Source: a virus
Strand: one strand, 5' to 3'
Virus record (IMG/VR): IMGVR_UViG_3300044971_000362
Location: 1 to 30,662 of that record
DNA: 30,662 nucleotides
The notes below the pieces were generated by a model. That model did no database searches. It worked only from the letters and a program-made list of their open reading frames with translations, and was not told the origin of the DNA. Of this stretch, positions 12,877-21,483 are shown piece after piece. The position numbers were made by a program, and so were the translations under genes. The stretch's first letter is position 1. Each line of letters opens with the position of its first letter.

Positions 12877-15636
12877 TTATAATGTTGCTGCTCTATTAGT
12901 TCTTCTATCTAAAGATTGCTGAGAACTTACAGAAGTGCTCACAACATATGCCTCAATCGGCTTCTGGGTGGTTTGTGCAAGTGTTTGAGCAATTTGTTGA
13001 GTTGGGTTTGAAGCAACTCCTTGTGTTATTTGTGGTGCTGCAACTGCTGCTATTTGTGGAGCAGTTGGTAAAGTAGGAGCCGGTGTAGATGCACTACTCA
13101 CACCTGTACTAGTTGTGGCAGCTGCACCACCACCTTCAAACTTAGTTGCATCTATCTTTTTAATATTAACTGCCGTAGCTACTGCTAATGCTGCTGCATT
13201 GACACCTTTTACAATCCAATCTACCGGAGATGGCAATACTGATGGTTGAGTAAGTATTTGAACCAAACCACTTGCTGCAGATAATAATGCAGTTGCTTTT
13301 TGTAATTTCTTTCTTTTATTAAATGCTGCTTCTGATGTTTTAGCTTCTTCGTCATATCCACTTGCAATTGCACTGGTTAAACCAGCAACTGCATCTATTG
13401 TCGCAGATATAACTTTACCTGTCGATGCTAATTCATCTTCATCTAATTGTTGTCTTAACTTGCTATATTTATCTTTAATAGCAGTCTTTTCACCTTCTGT
13501 TAAATCTAATGCAGCTAATTCTTTTGCCTCTTCTTCTGCAAGTATTGCTGCTCTATTTTCAAAATATGCTTTTGTTCCTGATAATAATGATTGTCCTCTT
13601 AATTCTAATAATCTTAATTCATCATCATACTTTTTAAGAATTTTATCATTATCTTCTTTTCTTGCATCATCATCAATCTTCGTTATATCATTTGTATATG
13701 CTTGCTTTAATAAAAGTCTTAAATTACCTTTATCATCTTCTGATAATTTTATAAAGTTTTTATCTGCTTCTAAGTCAGCTAAATCTTTTGTATATTTATC
13801 CTCTCGTTCTTTTCTACTTCTTTCAACCTCATCCGCAGTTGCAGCAGTTTTAATTGCTTTAACTTTCTCATTAAACTCTTCTTTTGACTTTACCTCATCT
13901 GCATCATATTTTTTATTTATATCTGCAACTCTACTATTATACGATTCAGTCAGTTTCGTAGTATCAATTCCTAATCTTTCAGCTTCTTTTATTAAATTAT
14001 CATATGCAATTTTAGCATCGTCTAATTCTTTCTTTCTGGCTTCTTTTCTTAAATCCTCCGAAGTCTTTACATACTCAGCAATTTGTTTATTTAAATCAAC
14101 TGCATATTTTTGATTTATTTGAATTACTTTTAAATTATATGCTTCTTCTAATTTTGTAGTATCTAATTTGAACTTTTCAGCATTCTTTAATAATTCTGTA
14201 TATGCCATCTTAGCATCATCCAAATCCTTTTCCCTTGCAGTCTTTTTATCTAAGTTTTCTAATTTAGAATACTTTTGTGTAATCATTAATAATTCTGCTT
14301 CATAGTCAGATTTTATCTTTGTAATATCTTCACCAGCTTTTTTAGCATCCTTTATTCTTGTTTGATATACAAGACCTGCAGCTTTGATTTCATCATCTTG
14401 AGATTTAATACTAACCTCATTTAATTTAATTTCATTAGCTTTTTTAACTGATTTGATGTAATCCTCAATAGCTTTCTTTGTATTCTCTATTTGTTGAGTT
14501 CTACTTTCACCACCCTTTTTAGCAGTTTCTTCTGCTTTTGCAGTTGCAACAAGTGTTTGTTCGTATGGTTTTAATTGCTTTAATACAGTCTCTGTCTCTG
14601 TGTATATACCAGTAAGACTTTGTCTCCATTTTTCATTTTCTGCATTAACCTTAGCAACTTCTGCTTGTTGATTTTTAAGACCTGATAAAAATTGATTTGA
14701 AATCTGTGCACTAATATTTCCACCTGATTTAATAACATTCCATGCACTTTCCCAAAAACCAACATTCTCTAATAATGATTTTTGTTCAATTTCAGCAATC
14801 TTAATACCATTCTCAGCAATCTTTTGAACAACTAATTTAGCTTTAGCTTCTAATTCATATTGCTTTATTTTTAACTTAACAAATTCAAGACCTTGCTTAT
14901 TAAGTTTATTCTCTTTATCTATAAACGCATTAAAGCCAGGATATGTCTTTTTAAGTTCTTCTATTTTTCTATTTTGCAATTCTCTATTACCATTGACTTC
15001 TGTAAGAATGTCTAATGTATTTTGTAATTGAACTGCTTCATCACTTTGAACCTTTGCTAATTCTTTACCTAATTTATTACTCTCTTTAAGTTCTTCATTG
15101 AAATTATTAAATGCATTGATTAGTAATCCAATTGCTACTACGATTGCACCAATACCTGTTGCAGTTAATGCCGCTGCAAATCCCTTTGCAGCAACTGATG
15201 CTGTATTTTGTGCAATACCTAATCCTATAAATGATTTTTCTAGAAATCCATTTACTACAGTATATACTTTTGTAATACCTGTAAGATTTAATACATTCTT
15301 ACCAATATCTAAAAAGTCTTTACCTAATTCAACAACCGACTTACCTAAATCAGAAAACTTAATTAAAGTAAATTGTTTAAGTGCAGTTACTGTTGATGCT
15401 GCAGCAGAACCAATAGTCCCAATAGGGCCAGGTAATCCACCTAATACTTCTAAAAAGTTACCTGCTCCTTGTCTGGCACCGGCTAATGAATCTTGTATAT
15501 CATCAATACGAGCTTGGACTTTTGTAAACTCTTCAGTACCTGCAGGAATATCTCTTAATTCCTTTTTTAATTTACGAAGTTCTCCAACAGATGCTTCGGT
15601 ATCAACATTTACTTTAAAATCTATTTCCCTTGCCAT
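12877..15636 (-). CDS. Tail tape measure protein
   Basis: The 919-aa protein is Lys/Glu/Ala-rich and largely helical, with long charged repeats (for example KARKKELDDAKIAYDNL-like units around residues 490-620) typical of a tail-length ruler. A hydrophobic stretch at about residues 135-175 (GFAAALTATGIGAIVVAIGL) and a second at about 782-829 (AAALAVATAVN) could insert into membranes during DNA ejection, as in other tape measures. The C-terminal 90 residues are Ala/Thr/Gln-rich. No peptidoglycan hydrolase motif is seen. It starts inside the end of the 50-aa gene (16-nt overlap). Its place downstream of the fibre gene is unusual, since tape measures normally precede baseplate genes. Confidence 0.9.
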   Translation of the reverse strand: MAREIDFKVNVDTEASVGELRKLKKELRDIPAGTEEFTKVQARIDDIQDSLAGARQGAGNFLEVLGGLPGPIGTIGSAAASTVTALKQFTLIKFSDLGKSVVELGKDFLDIGKNVLNLTGITKVYTVVNGFLEKSFIGLGIAQNTASVAAKGFAAALTATGIGAIVVAIGLLINAFNNFNEELKESNKLGKELAKVQSDEAVQLQNTLDILTEVNGNRELQNRKIEELKKTYPGFNAFIDKENKLNKQGLEFVKLKIKQYELEAKAKLVVQKIAENGIKIAEIEQKSLLENVGFWESAWNVIKSGGNISAQISNQFLSGLKNQQAEVAKVNAENEKWRQSLTGIYTETETVLKQLKPYEQTLVATAKAEETAKKGGESRTQQIENTKKAIEDYIKSVKKANEIKLNEVSIKSQDDEIKAAGLVYQTRIKDAKKAGEDITKIKSDYEAELLMITQKYSKLENLDKKTAREKDLDDAKMAYTELLKNAEKFKLDTTKLEEAYNLKVIQINQKYAVDLNKQIAEYVKTSEDLRKEARKKELDDAKIAYDNLIKEAERLGIDTTKLTESYNSRVADINKKYDADEVKSKEEFNEKVKAIKTAATADEVERSRKEREDKYTKDLADLEADKNFIKLSEDDKGNLRLLLKQAYTNDITKIDDDARKEDNDKILKKYDDELRLLELRGQSLLSGTKAYFENRAAILAEEEAKELAALDLTEGEKTAIKDKYSKLRQQLDEDELASTGKVISATIDAVAGLTSAIASGYDEEAKTSEAAFNKRKKLQKATALLSAASGLVQILTQPSVLPSPVDWIVKGVNAAALAVATAVNIKKIDATKFEGGGAAATTSTGVSSASTPAPTLPTAPQIAAVAAPQITQGVASNPTQQIAQTLAQTTQKPIEAYVVSTSVSSQQSLDRRTNRAATL

Positions 15637-15773
15637 TTGTAAGTTCGTTTTATTTTATTAATAGCATCTTTTAATGTTTTAGGATATGCATGCTTTCCTT
15701 TTGCTATCTCAACTCTTTCTGATACGTTATACCACTTTTCAGCTGATAACGTATCTATAATCATTTTTATCAT
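15621..15773 (-). CDS. Small 50-aa protein before the tape measure
   Basis: An ATG at 15773-15771, 1 nt after the fibre stop, opens 50 codons that end at TAG 15623-15621 inside the tape measure start (16-nt overlap). The product is basic and helical (IIDTLSAEKWYNVSERVEIA then KTLKDAINKIKRTYKW). Its tight packing between two large genes, a start directly after the fibre stop and a normal ATG argue that it is real. It might be a tail assembly factor by position; no family is recognised. Confidence 0.7.
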   Translation of the reverse strand: MIKMIIDTLSAEKWYNVSERVEIAKGKHAYPKTLKDAINKIKRTYKWQGK

Positions 15774-15774
15774 A

Positions 15775-18700
15775 TTATGTAGTTGGATTTATGATTAGAT
15801 AATTAAATGTAATACTGGTTGAACCAACAGATGAATCAATTGTTGCTGAACCGGCAGTTTGAGCTGCAACCCATAATCTATAATCTCCTCTTGCTGTAAG
15901 TAATATTATTGAATTTGATTGTATCAATGAATTACTCAATGTTGTTTCTCCACCACTATCTGTACTTAAAGTAACTGTATTAGCAGGTTTATCACCACCT
16001 ACATTTAATTTAATTCCACCTTGGAATGACCATGCACTTCCTGAATATTGTGCTTTTATTTGTCCTTCTCCATCTGCAAGAATGATATTATTAGTTAATA
16101 ATTCACCTGCACTTCCTTGATATCTACCTAATATTGTATTGTTACTACCACTAATATTGTATCCTGAATTTGCACCTATAAATGTATTATTGCTACCACT
16201 TACATTAAATCCTGCAGAGTCACCAATTGCAGTATTCGATTCACCAGTTGTATTTTTAGTCAATGCACTTGTACCAATACCAACGTTAGCTTGACCCGTT
16301 GTATTACTTGATAAGGCTTCACTACCCATTGCAAAGTTTTTACTTCCAGTTGTAATTAATAATGCGTTATTACCTATTGCAACATTCTGACTAGACCCAC
16401 TTGCAAATCTCATTGCACCTTGTCCGATTGCAATTGCTATTGTATTTCCTAATGCTAATGGTTGTGCTCCTGCATCACCCATACCTAAAGCATTCAAACC
16501 TAAGTATACGTTTTGGTCATATCCACTTCTATCAACAAAAAGTATACTACCTGACATAGTCAAACTACCAGTTATTCTTTGGTTACCTATAAATGAACTA
16601 TTTCCATTTACTAATAAACTACCTGTTATAGTTAAACCATTTGCTATTTGTATTGCTGCAGTTGCACCATTCTTTTGTAATGCTATATTACCTGCTCCAT
16701 CTGCTAAAATAACATTGTTTGCTAATGGTGAAGTTAATCCTGTTATACCTCTACCGATAATTGTATTACTCTCCATTGAAGAAGGTAATCCACTATCCTG
16801 ACCTAATACAATATTTCTACTACCAGTTATAAATCCTTCTCCAGCTACACTTCCTCCGTGCATTACTATATTGTTAGAGCCTGATATTAATTGAAATAAT
16901 GCGTTGTGTCCAATTGCTGTATTATATAATGACCCAGTTCCAGTATTTGCTCCTATTGCAGCCAATACACCTCTACCTATACCTGTATTTCTATCACTAC
17001 TGATTGCTGCAGCAAATGCACTTGAACCAATAATAGTATTTCTAGTTCCTGTTACTAATGCAGTTCCTGTACCTCCACCTATAACTGTATTTGCACCCAT
17101 AGTGGCTGCTGAACCTGCAGACCCACTACCTAAATTTGATAATGCAGATATTCCGATAGCTATATTATTTGAAGTACCTGTAAATTGTTGTAATCCTAGA
17201 GCAAAATTACCAATTGCTATATTATTTGCAGCTTTATTTAATCTTAATGTATTACTTCCTATACCAATCGTAGAAGTACCTATATTTGCTAATAATGACC
17301 CACTACCAATTCCCATGTTACCAACATTAGAGCCACTTCCTATACCAACTATTAATCCATTAAAACTACCATTCAATGTTGAAGTAATACTACCTGTAAT
17401 GATTTGATTACCTACAAATGAGTTAGAGCCAGTTGTTGCAAAACTACCTGTGTCAATGCTTGCACCTCCACCACTACCTGTGTCTACTGTTAAATTAAAT
17501 GTTGTTGCATCTCCTTTTGTAAATGTTAAAACATTACCCGCAACACTACCTGTCACCATTAAACTACCTGTATATGTTGCTCCACCACTCCACGAACCAG
17601 ATTGTCCACCTATTGTAGCAAACTTTTCGTCAATTGAAGCAGTGTATGTAGCAAGTGTAGAGTTCTTAGTATCTTGCGATTGTGTAAATGTATTTAAAGC
17701 AGCTACTGAAGTATTCAAACTTGCAGTCGTACTTTCTATATTTGTTAATCTAGTATTAGTAGATGATGTGTATGTGTTGAATGATGCAGTAGATACTAAA
17801 TTAGTTCCACCACCAACATCCACTCTATTCATAGTTGCTATTACAGAAGGAATTGCAGTGTAATTACTAGCTGCTGCTTCTGCGAATAACTTTGTATGTC
17901 CACCATTACTTTGCCATGCTAATTCAAATACATCATTTGCATTTGCAGAAACAACAAAGTTCCATGCTGCTACATCTGCTTCATTATTTCTTAATACTAA
18001 TTTAGTAGAAGTATCAGGAACATTAGTTCCATTTTTCTTCAACCATATCCATAATGTATCTGCACCGGTGTCTGCTAGGACTTGTGCAGAGAATTGTAAA
18101 TCATATGTTCCTGCTGCTAATACTTTAATACCTCCACTACCTGAAATTATTACTCCATCGGAAATATCTGTGTTATTCAATTTCATTGAGTATGCAACAC
18201 CAGCACTACCCGATTGAGTTGTAGTATCATAGAATGCTCCAAAACTACCTGTTACATAATTCAAACTTCCAGTTGTTACTGTTACTGGGAATGTTGTACC
18301 ATCACCCTTAGTAAAAGTAATTGTGTTTATAAATGCTGATGCAGTTACTAATAAACTACCTGTATTCGTTGTTCCGCTTCCACTAACATCAGGTATTACT
18401 ACACCGAATGTTGATGCATCACCTTTTGTAAATGTCAAAGTATTTCCACTAAAAGATGCAGTTACTAATGCTAAACTTGCAGAAGTAAATAAACTTGCAG
18501 TTGCACTATTCAATGAAGATGTTACACTTGCTAATGTAGAGTTCTTTGTATCTTGTGAAGCAGTAAATGCATTCAATGAAGTTAAATCGGTTGTTACTGC
18601 ACTACCTGTATTAACTGTAATGTTAAATGTAGATGCATCGCCCTTTGTAAATGTAATTGTGTTAAGATTTACCGATGCGGTTACTAATGAACTTGCAGTG

Positions 18701-20847
18701 ATTGCAGATGTTACATAACTTCCAGTTTGACCTGCTAAGTTAGTCCATTTAGTGTCATTAGATGCAGTGTATGAGTTTAATGATGTGTTGCCATTACTTG
18801 AAGTAAAACTATTTATATTAGTCAAAGAATTATTAACACTTGCAGTGTATGTAGCTAATGTACTATTCTTTGTTTCTTGTGATGCAGTAAATGCATTTAA
18901 AGATGTAATATCAACTGAACTTGTTTGTACAGGTGTTCCATTAACTGTCAAGCTACCTTGTACTTTTACACTACCTGAAAGAGTTTGTATGTCTGTCAAC
19001 TCATCTCCAAATTGATTAGAACCACTAGAATAAATTACACTAGCCGTTTCATAAGTTGTTTGAATATATTGGAACGATGCAGATACTGCAGTTATGTTTG
19101 TAAAGGTTTGGTTTACTGTAAAGTTATTATCTACGTTTGTTCTAGCAAAACTACCCGTTTCACTTTCGGTCACAAAACTTCCACTTTGAGAACCTAAATT
19201 GCTCCACTTAGTATCATTGCTACCAGTATACGTTGCAATAGTAGAGTTTTTAGTATCTTGTGATGCAGTAAAACTATTTAAATTTGTATTATCCCAACTT
19301 GCAGATTGTGAACCTATGTTAGAAAACTTTGTATCTACCGATGCAGTGTATATTGCTAATGTAGAGTTCTTACTATCTTGTGAAGCGGTGAATGAATTTA
19401 ATGATGTAATATCAGTTGATGTTGCACTACCTGTATTAATAGTTACCGCAAATGTTGTATTATCTCCCTTTGTAAAAGTAATTGTATTTAAGTTTACACT
19501 TGCAGTAATTAAGAACGAACCACTTTCAGTTTCAGTTACAAAACTTCCTGTTTGTGAACCTAAGTTAGACCATTTAGTATCATTACTTCCAGTATAAGTT
19601 GCTAATGTTGAGTTTTTAGTATCTTGTGATGCAGTAAATGCATTCAATGCAGTAATGTCAGTTGATGCTCCACCTGCAAATGAACTTGTTGCTACTGCAA
19701 CTGATACTCCATTTGCATTACCAACCCAAGCATATCCTTGTTGAATAGATGCTGTGAATGATGCTGATGGTATATTAAACGATGCAGTATTCATCGTAAC
19801 AATTGTACCATTTGTATCAACTATTTCTAATCTTGCATTTTTATTAGTTAACGCAATATATGGATTTAACGGCGATGTTGTATCTCTTAACGCGATTGTT
19901 GGGTCTGGCCCCTCTATTCCAATACCATTACCCGCTAGAGTAGTATTTATTTTCATACCACCAGCCAAAAGTATATTTAAATCATTTGCTTCTAATGAGA
20001 TATCATTACCATTAGTAGTTCCTATTTTTAGATATGGGTTTGTAATTACACCACCTCTTACAACAAATCCAATTTCAGTACTTGATGTTACCGATAAGCT
20101 ACCTGATATTCTTTGGTTTCCTATAAATGTATTACTACCTGTTGTTGCAAAGAATGAATTACTTACATATTGTGATTGTGTAAATGAATTTAAAGATTGT
20201 AAAGATGTAGATGAAGTTAAATAAGAACCACTAGCTGCAATCAAAGAATTAATTTGTGATTGTTGTGCCGCATCTACTGCTGCAACAGATGAACTGATTG
20301 CATAAGATGATGTAGCAGCGTTTAAATTACTTATAGAAATCCCCTGGCTTGCTGTGGTTGAGTTTAAATTACTAATTGATATATTGAGACTAGCCGAATT
20401 AGTTTCTAAGTTATTTAGTCTATTATCAGCAGAACTTGTAAATTGATTTAATGATGTGTTACCATTACTTGCAGTGAATTGATTTATGTTAGTAATCGAA
20501 ATATCAACACTTGCAGATTTACTTTCTAAGTTAGTTAGTCTATTATTTTGAGCAGTATTAGTTATATCATTACTACCTGTATAAGATGCTAATGTAGTAT
20601 TCTTAGTATCTTGTGAAGCAGTAAATTGATTTAATGAAGTCAAAGTTTGACCACCTACAGTACCTGCATTTGATGCAAATGATGCACTTAGTACAACCAT
20701 TGATGAAGTCAAATCATTAGTAATTAATGAATCTATCAAATCATTATTAAATGTTCTTGCTTCAGCAGCAGTTATACCACCGATACCATTGGTATCGTAT
20801 GTATTATTACTTGAGGTCTTTAATTGGGAGCGAGTTAAACTTGCCAT
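15775..20847 (-). CDS. Giant repetitive tail fibre / receptor-binding protein
   Basis: This 1690-aa Ser/Thr/Asn-rich protein is a mosaic. Residues 1-870 are coiled-coil-like repeats: seven copies of an FTxSQ(D/E)xKN motif and five TFTKGD beta units occur over the protein. About residues 865-1005 (AGVAYSMKLNNTDI, AGTYDLQFSAQVL, NDVFELAWQSN) resemble a C1q/TNF jelly roll. About 1172-1386 and again 1446-1589 carry tandem N-x-A-I-G-x-x-A-L units like YadA-type trimeric adhesin heads. The last 90 residues (RGDYRLWVAAQTAG) are a beta cap. It should form a long trimeric fibre that touches the host. No chaperone or cleavage domain is visible. Serine codon patterns leave several long antisense frames, which are shadows. 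Confidence 0.88.
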   Translation of the reverse strand: MASLTRSQLKTSSNNTYDTNGIGGITAAEARTFNNDLIDSLITNDLTSSMVVLSASFASNAGTVGGQTLTSLNQFTASQDTKNTTLASYTGSNDITNTAQNNRLTNLESKSASVDISITNINQFTASNGNTSLNQFTSSADNRLNNLETNSASLNISISNLNSTTASQGISISNLNAATSSYAISSSVAAVDAAQQSQINSLIAASGSYLTSSTSLQSLNSFTQSQYVSNSFFATTGSNTFIGNQRISGSLSVTSSTEIGFVVRGGVITNPYLKIGTTNGNDISLEANDLNILLAGGMKINTTLAGNGIGIEGPDPTIALRDTTSPLNPYIALTNKNARLEIVDTNGTIVTMNTASFNIPSASFTASIQQGYAWVGNANGVSVAVATSSFAGGASTDITALNAFTASQDTKNSTLATYTGSNDTKWSNLGSQTGSFVTETESGSFLITASVNLNTITFTKGDNTTFAVTINTGSATSTDITSLNSFTASQDSKNSTLAIYTASVDTKFSNIGSQSASWDNTNLNSFTASQDTKNSTIATYTGSNDTKWSNLGSQSGSFVTESETGSFARTNVDNNFTVNQTFTNITAVSASFQYIQTTYETASVIYSSGSNQFGDELTDIQTLSGSVKVQGSLTVNGTPVQTSSVDITSLNAFTASQETKNSTLATYTASVNNSLTNINSFTSSNGNTSLNSYTASNDTKWTNLAGQTGSYVTSAITASSLVTASVNLNTITFTKGDASTFNITVNTGSAVTTDLTSLNAFTASQDTKNSTLASVTSSLNSATASLFTSASLALVTASFSGNTLTFTKGDASTFGVVIPDVSGSGTTNTGSLLVTASAFINTITFTKGDGTTFPVTVTTGSLNYVTGSFGAFYDTTTQSGSAGVAYSMKLNNTDISDGVIISGSGGIKVLAAGTYDLQFSAQVLADTGADTLWIWLKKNGTNVPDTSTKLVLRNNEADVAAWNFVVSANANDVFELAWQSNGGHTKLFAEAAASNYTAIPSVIATMNRVDVGGGTNLVSTASFNTYTSSTNTRLTNIESTTASLNTSVAALNTFTQSQDTKNSTLATYTASIDEKFATIGGQSGSWSGGATYTGSLMVTGSVAGNVLTFTKGDATTFNLTVDTGSGGGASIDTGSFATTGSNSFVGNQIITGSITSTLNGSFNGLIVGIGSGSNVGNMGIGSGSLLANIGTSTIGIGSNTLRLNKAANNIAIGNFALGLQQFTGTSNNIAIGISALSNLGSGSAGSAATMGANTVIGGGTGTALVTGTRNTIIGSSAFAAAISSDRNTGIGRGVLAAIGANTGTGSLYNTAIGHNALFQLISGSNNIVMHGGSVAGEGFITGSRNIVLGQDSGLPSSMESNTIIGRGITGLTSPLANNVILADGAGNIALQKNGATAAIQIANGLTITGSLLVNGNSSFIGNQRITGSLTMSGSILFVDRSGYDQNVYLGLNALGMGDAGAQPLALGNTIAIAIGQGAMRFASGSSQNVAIGNNALLITTGSKNFAMGSEALSSNTTGQANVGIGTSALTKNTTGESNTAIGDSAGFNVSGSNNTFIGANSGYNISGSNNTILGRYQGSAGELLTNNIILADGEGQIKAQYSGSAWSFQGGIKLNVGGDKPANTVTLSTDSGGETTLSNSLIQSNSIILLTARGDYRLWVAAQTAGSATIDSSVGSTSITFNYLIINPTT

Positions 20848-20867
20848 ATCTTTTATCTTTTATCTTT
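20847..20867 (-). repeat. Three 7-bp repeats (AAAGATA) at the fibre gene start
   Basis: On the minus strand AAAGATA occurs three times in perfect tandem, and the last A is the first base of the fibre ATG. It lengthens the distance between the TTTGTTAAATA element and the ATG to 38 nt, against 25-27 nt at other genes. Slippage would change the spacing in 7-nt steps. Confidence 0.8.
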
Positions 20868-20874
20868 AGTTATT

Positions 20875-20885
20875 TATTTAACAAA
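20875..20885 (-). promoter_or_regulatory. TTTGTTAAATA element before the fibre gene
   Basis: TTTGTTAAATA on the minus strand overlaps the stop codon of the preceding gene (TGT TAA) and precedes the fibre ATG by 38 nt. Because it overlaps coding sequence it is weaker evidence than the intergenic copies. Confidence 0.4.
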
Positions 20886-21471
20886 GTGACCTTACGAATG
20901 TACCATCGAAATCATTATTCCAATCACAATTAAAGTCACCATAATTTGCAGCTGGTGCTACGTTTCTATCAGCTGCACCTGCAATTATAGGCCCAATCAA
21001 TTCAATTTGACATTCACCTGTTGTTATATTATAGTCATTTATAGCTCTTAGGTGAAATAGATTTCCTCTAAAAGAAATAATATCATTTAATTCCATTTGA
21101 AAATAATCAGATAAAGGTATAATTCCTTCACTTCTTACTATTCTAGTAGTTGGGTTATATAAAAAATTAATCCAAGTACTCCAATATTCTGAATATAAAC
21201 TACCTGTTGGTATTTCTCCGTATGCTGCAGCTTCATTATTAAAAAGTAATGATTTGCTATCTAAAGTTGGAAAACTACCAGTTACTACACTATAATTGTC
21301 AAAATAAGGAAATGAATCTACTTGAGTTGTAGACCCGGATGGAGTTTGTATCCAATAGGGTTCACATTGTAATGCTCCATTATAAAATAATAAACGAGGC
21401 AATACTCTAGCTGGCCTGTAATTTTGGTCACTAATGTATGTCGGTATGTATATAGGTATTTTTTGACTCAT
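20878..21471 (-). CDS. Baseplate/tail tip protein
   Basis: The 197-aa protein starts IPIYIPTYISDQNYRPARVL and has PYFDNYSVVTGSF near residue 75 and FNNEAAAYGEIPTGSLYSEY near residue 97. LSDYFQMELNDIISFRGN near residue 132 and FHLRAINDYNITTGECQIEL near residue 151 follow. I recall these segments as the C-terminal part of a larger baseplate hub-like protein in Bacteroidota phages. Here they form a separate gene directly after the 669-aa protein, 12 nt downstream. The conserved strand-rich fold suggests a structural tail-tip element. No enzymatic motif is visible. Confidence 0.68.
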   Translation of the reverse strand: MSQKIPIYIPTYISDQNYRPARVLPRLLFYNGALQCEPYWIQTPSGSTTQVDSFPYFDNYSVVTGSFPTLDSKSLLFNNEAAAYGEIPTGSLYSEYWSTWINFLYNPTTRIVRSEGIIPLSDYFQMELNDIISFRGNLFHLRAINDYNITTGECQIELIGPIIAGAADRNVAPAANYGDFNCDWNNDFDGTFVRSLC

Positions 21472-21483
21472 AATAATTTATTT

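Noticed and set aside
13460-15661. Plus-strand frames of 187 and 217 codons in the tape measure gene
   Set aside because: They mirror the Lys/Glu/Ala-rich tape measure in the antisense direction and consist of Ser/Leu/Ala-rich sequence; no start signal or neighbour supports them.
16904-20224. Several long plus-strand open frames (up to about 167 codons) within the fibre gene
   Set aside because: They are antisense to a strongly supported repetitive gene. Ser/Thr/Asn repeats deplete stop codons on the other strand. Their products are low-complexity Val/Pro/Ala strings with no motif.
9727-20847. Diversity-generating retroelement targeting the adhesin or fibre
   Set aside because: No reverse transcriptase gene and no template/variable repeat pair were seen; the fibre repeats are internal tandem units.
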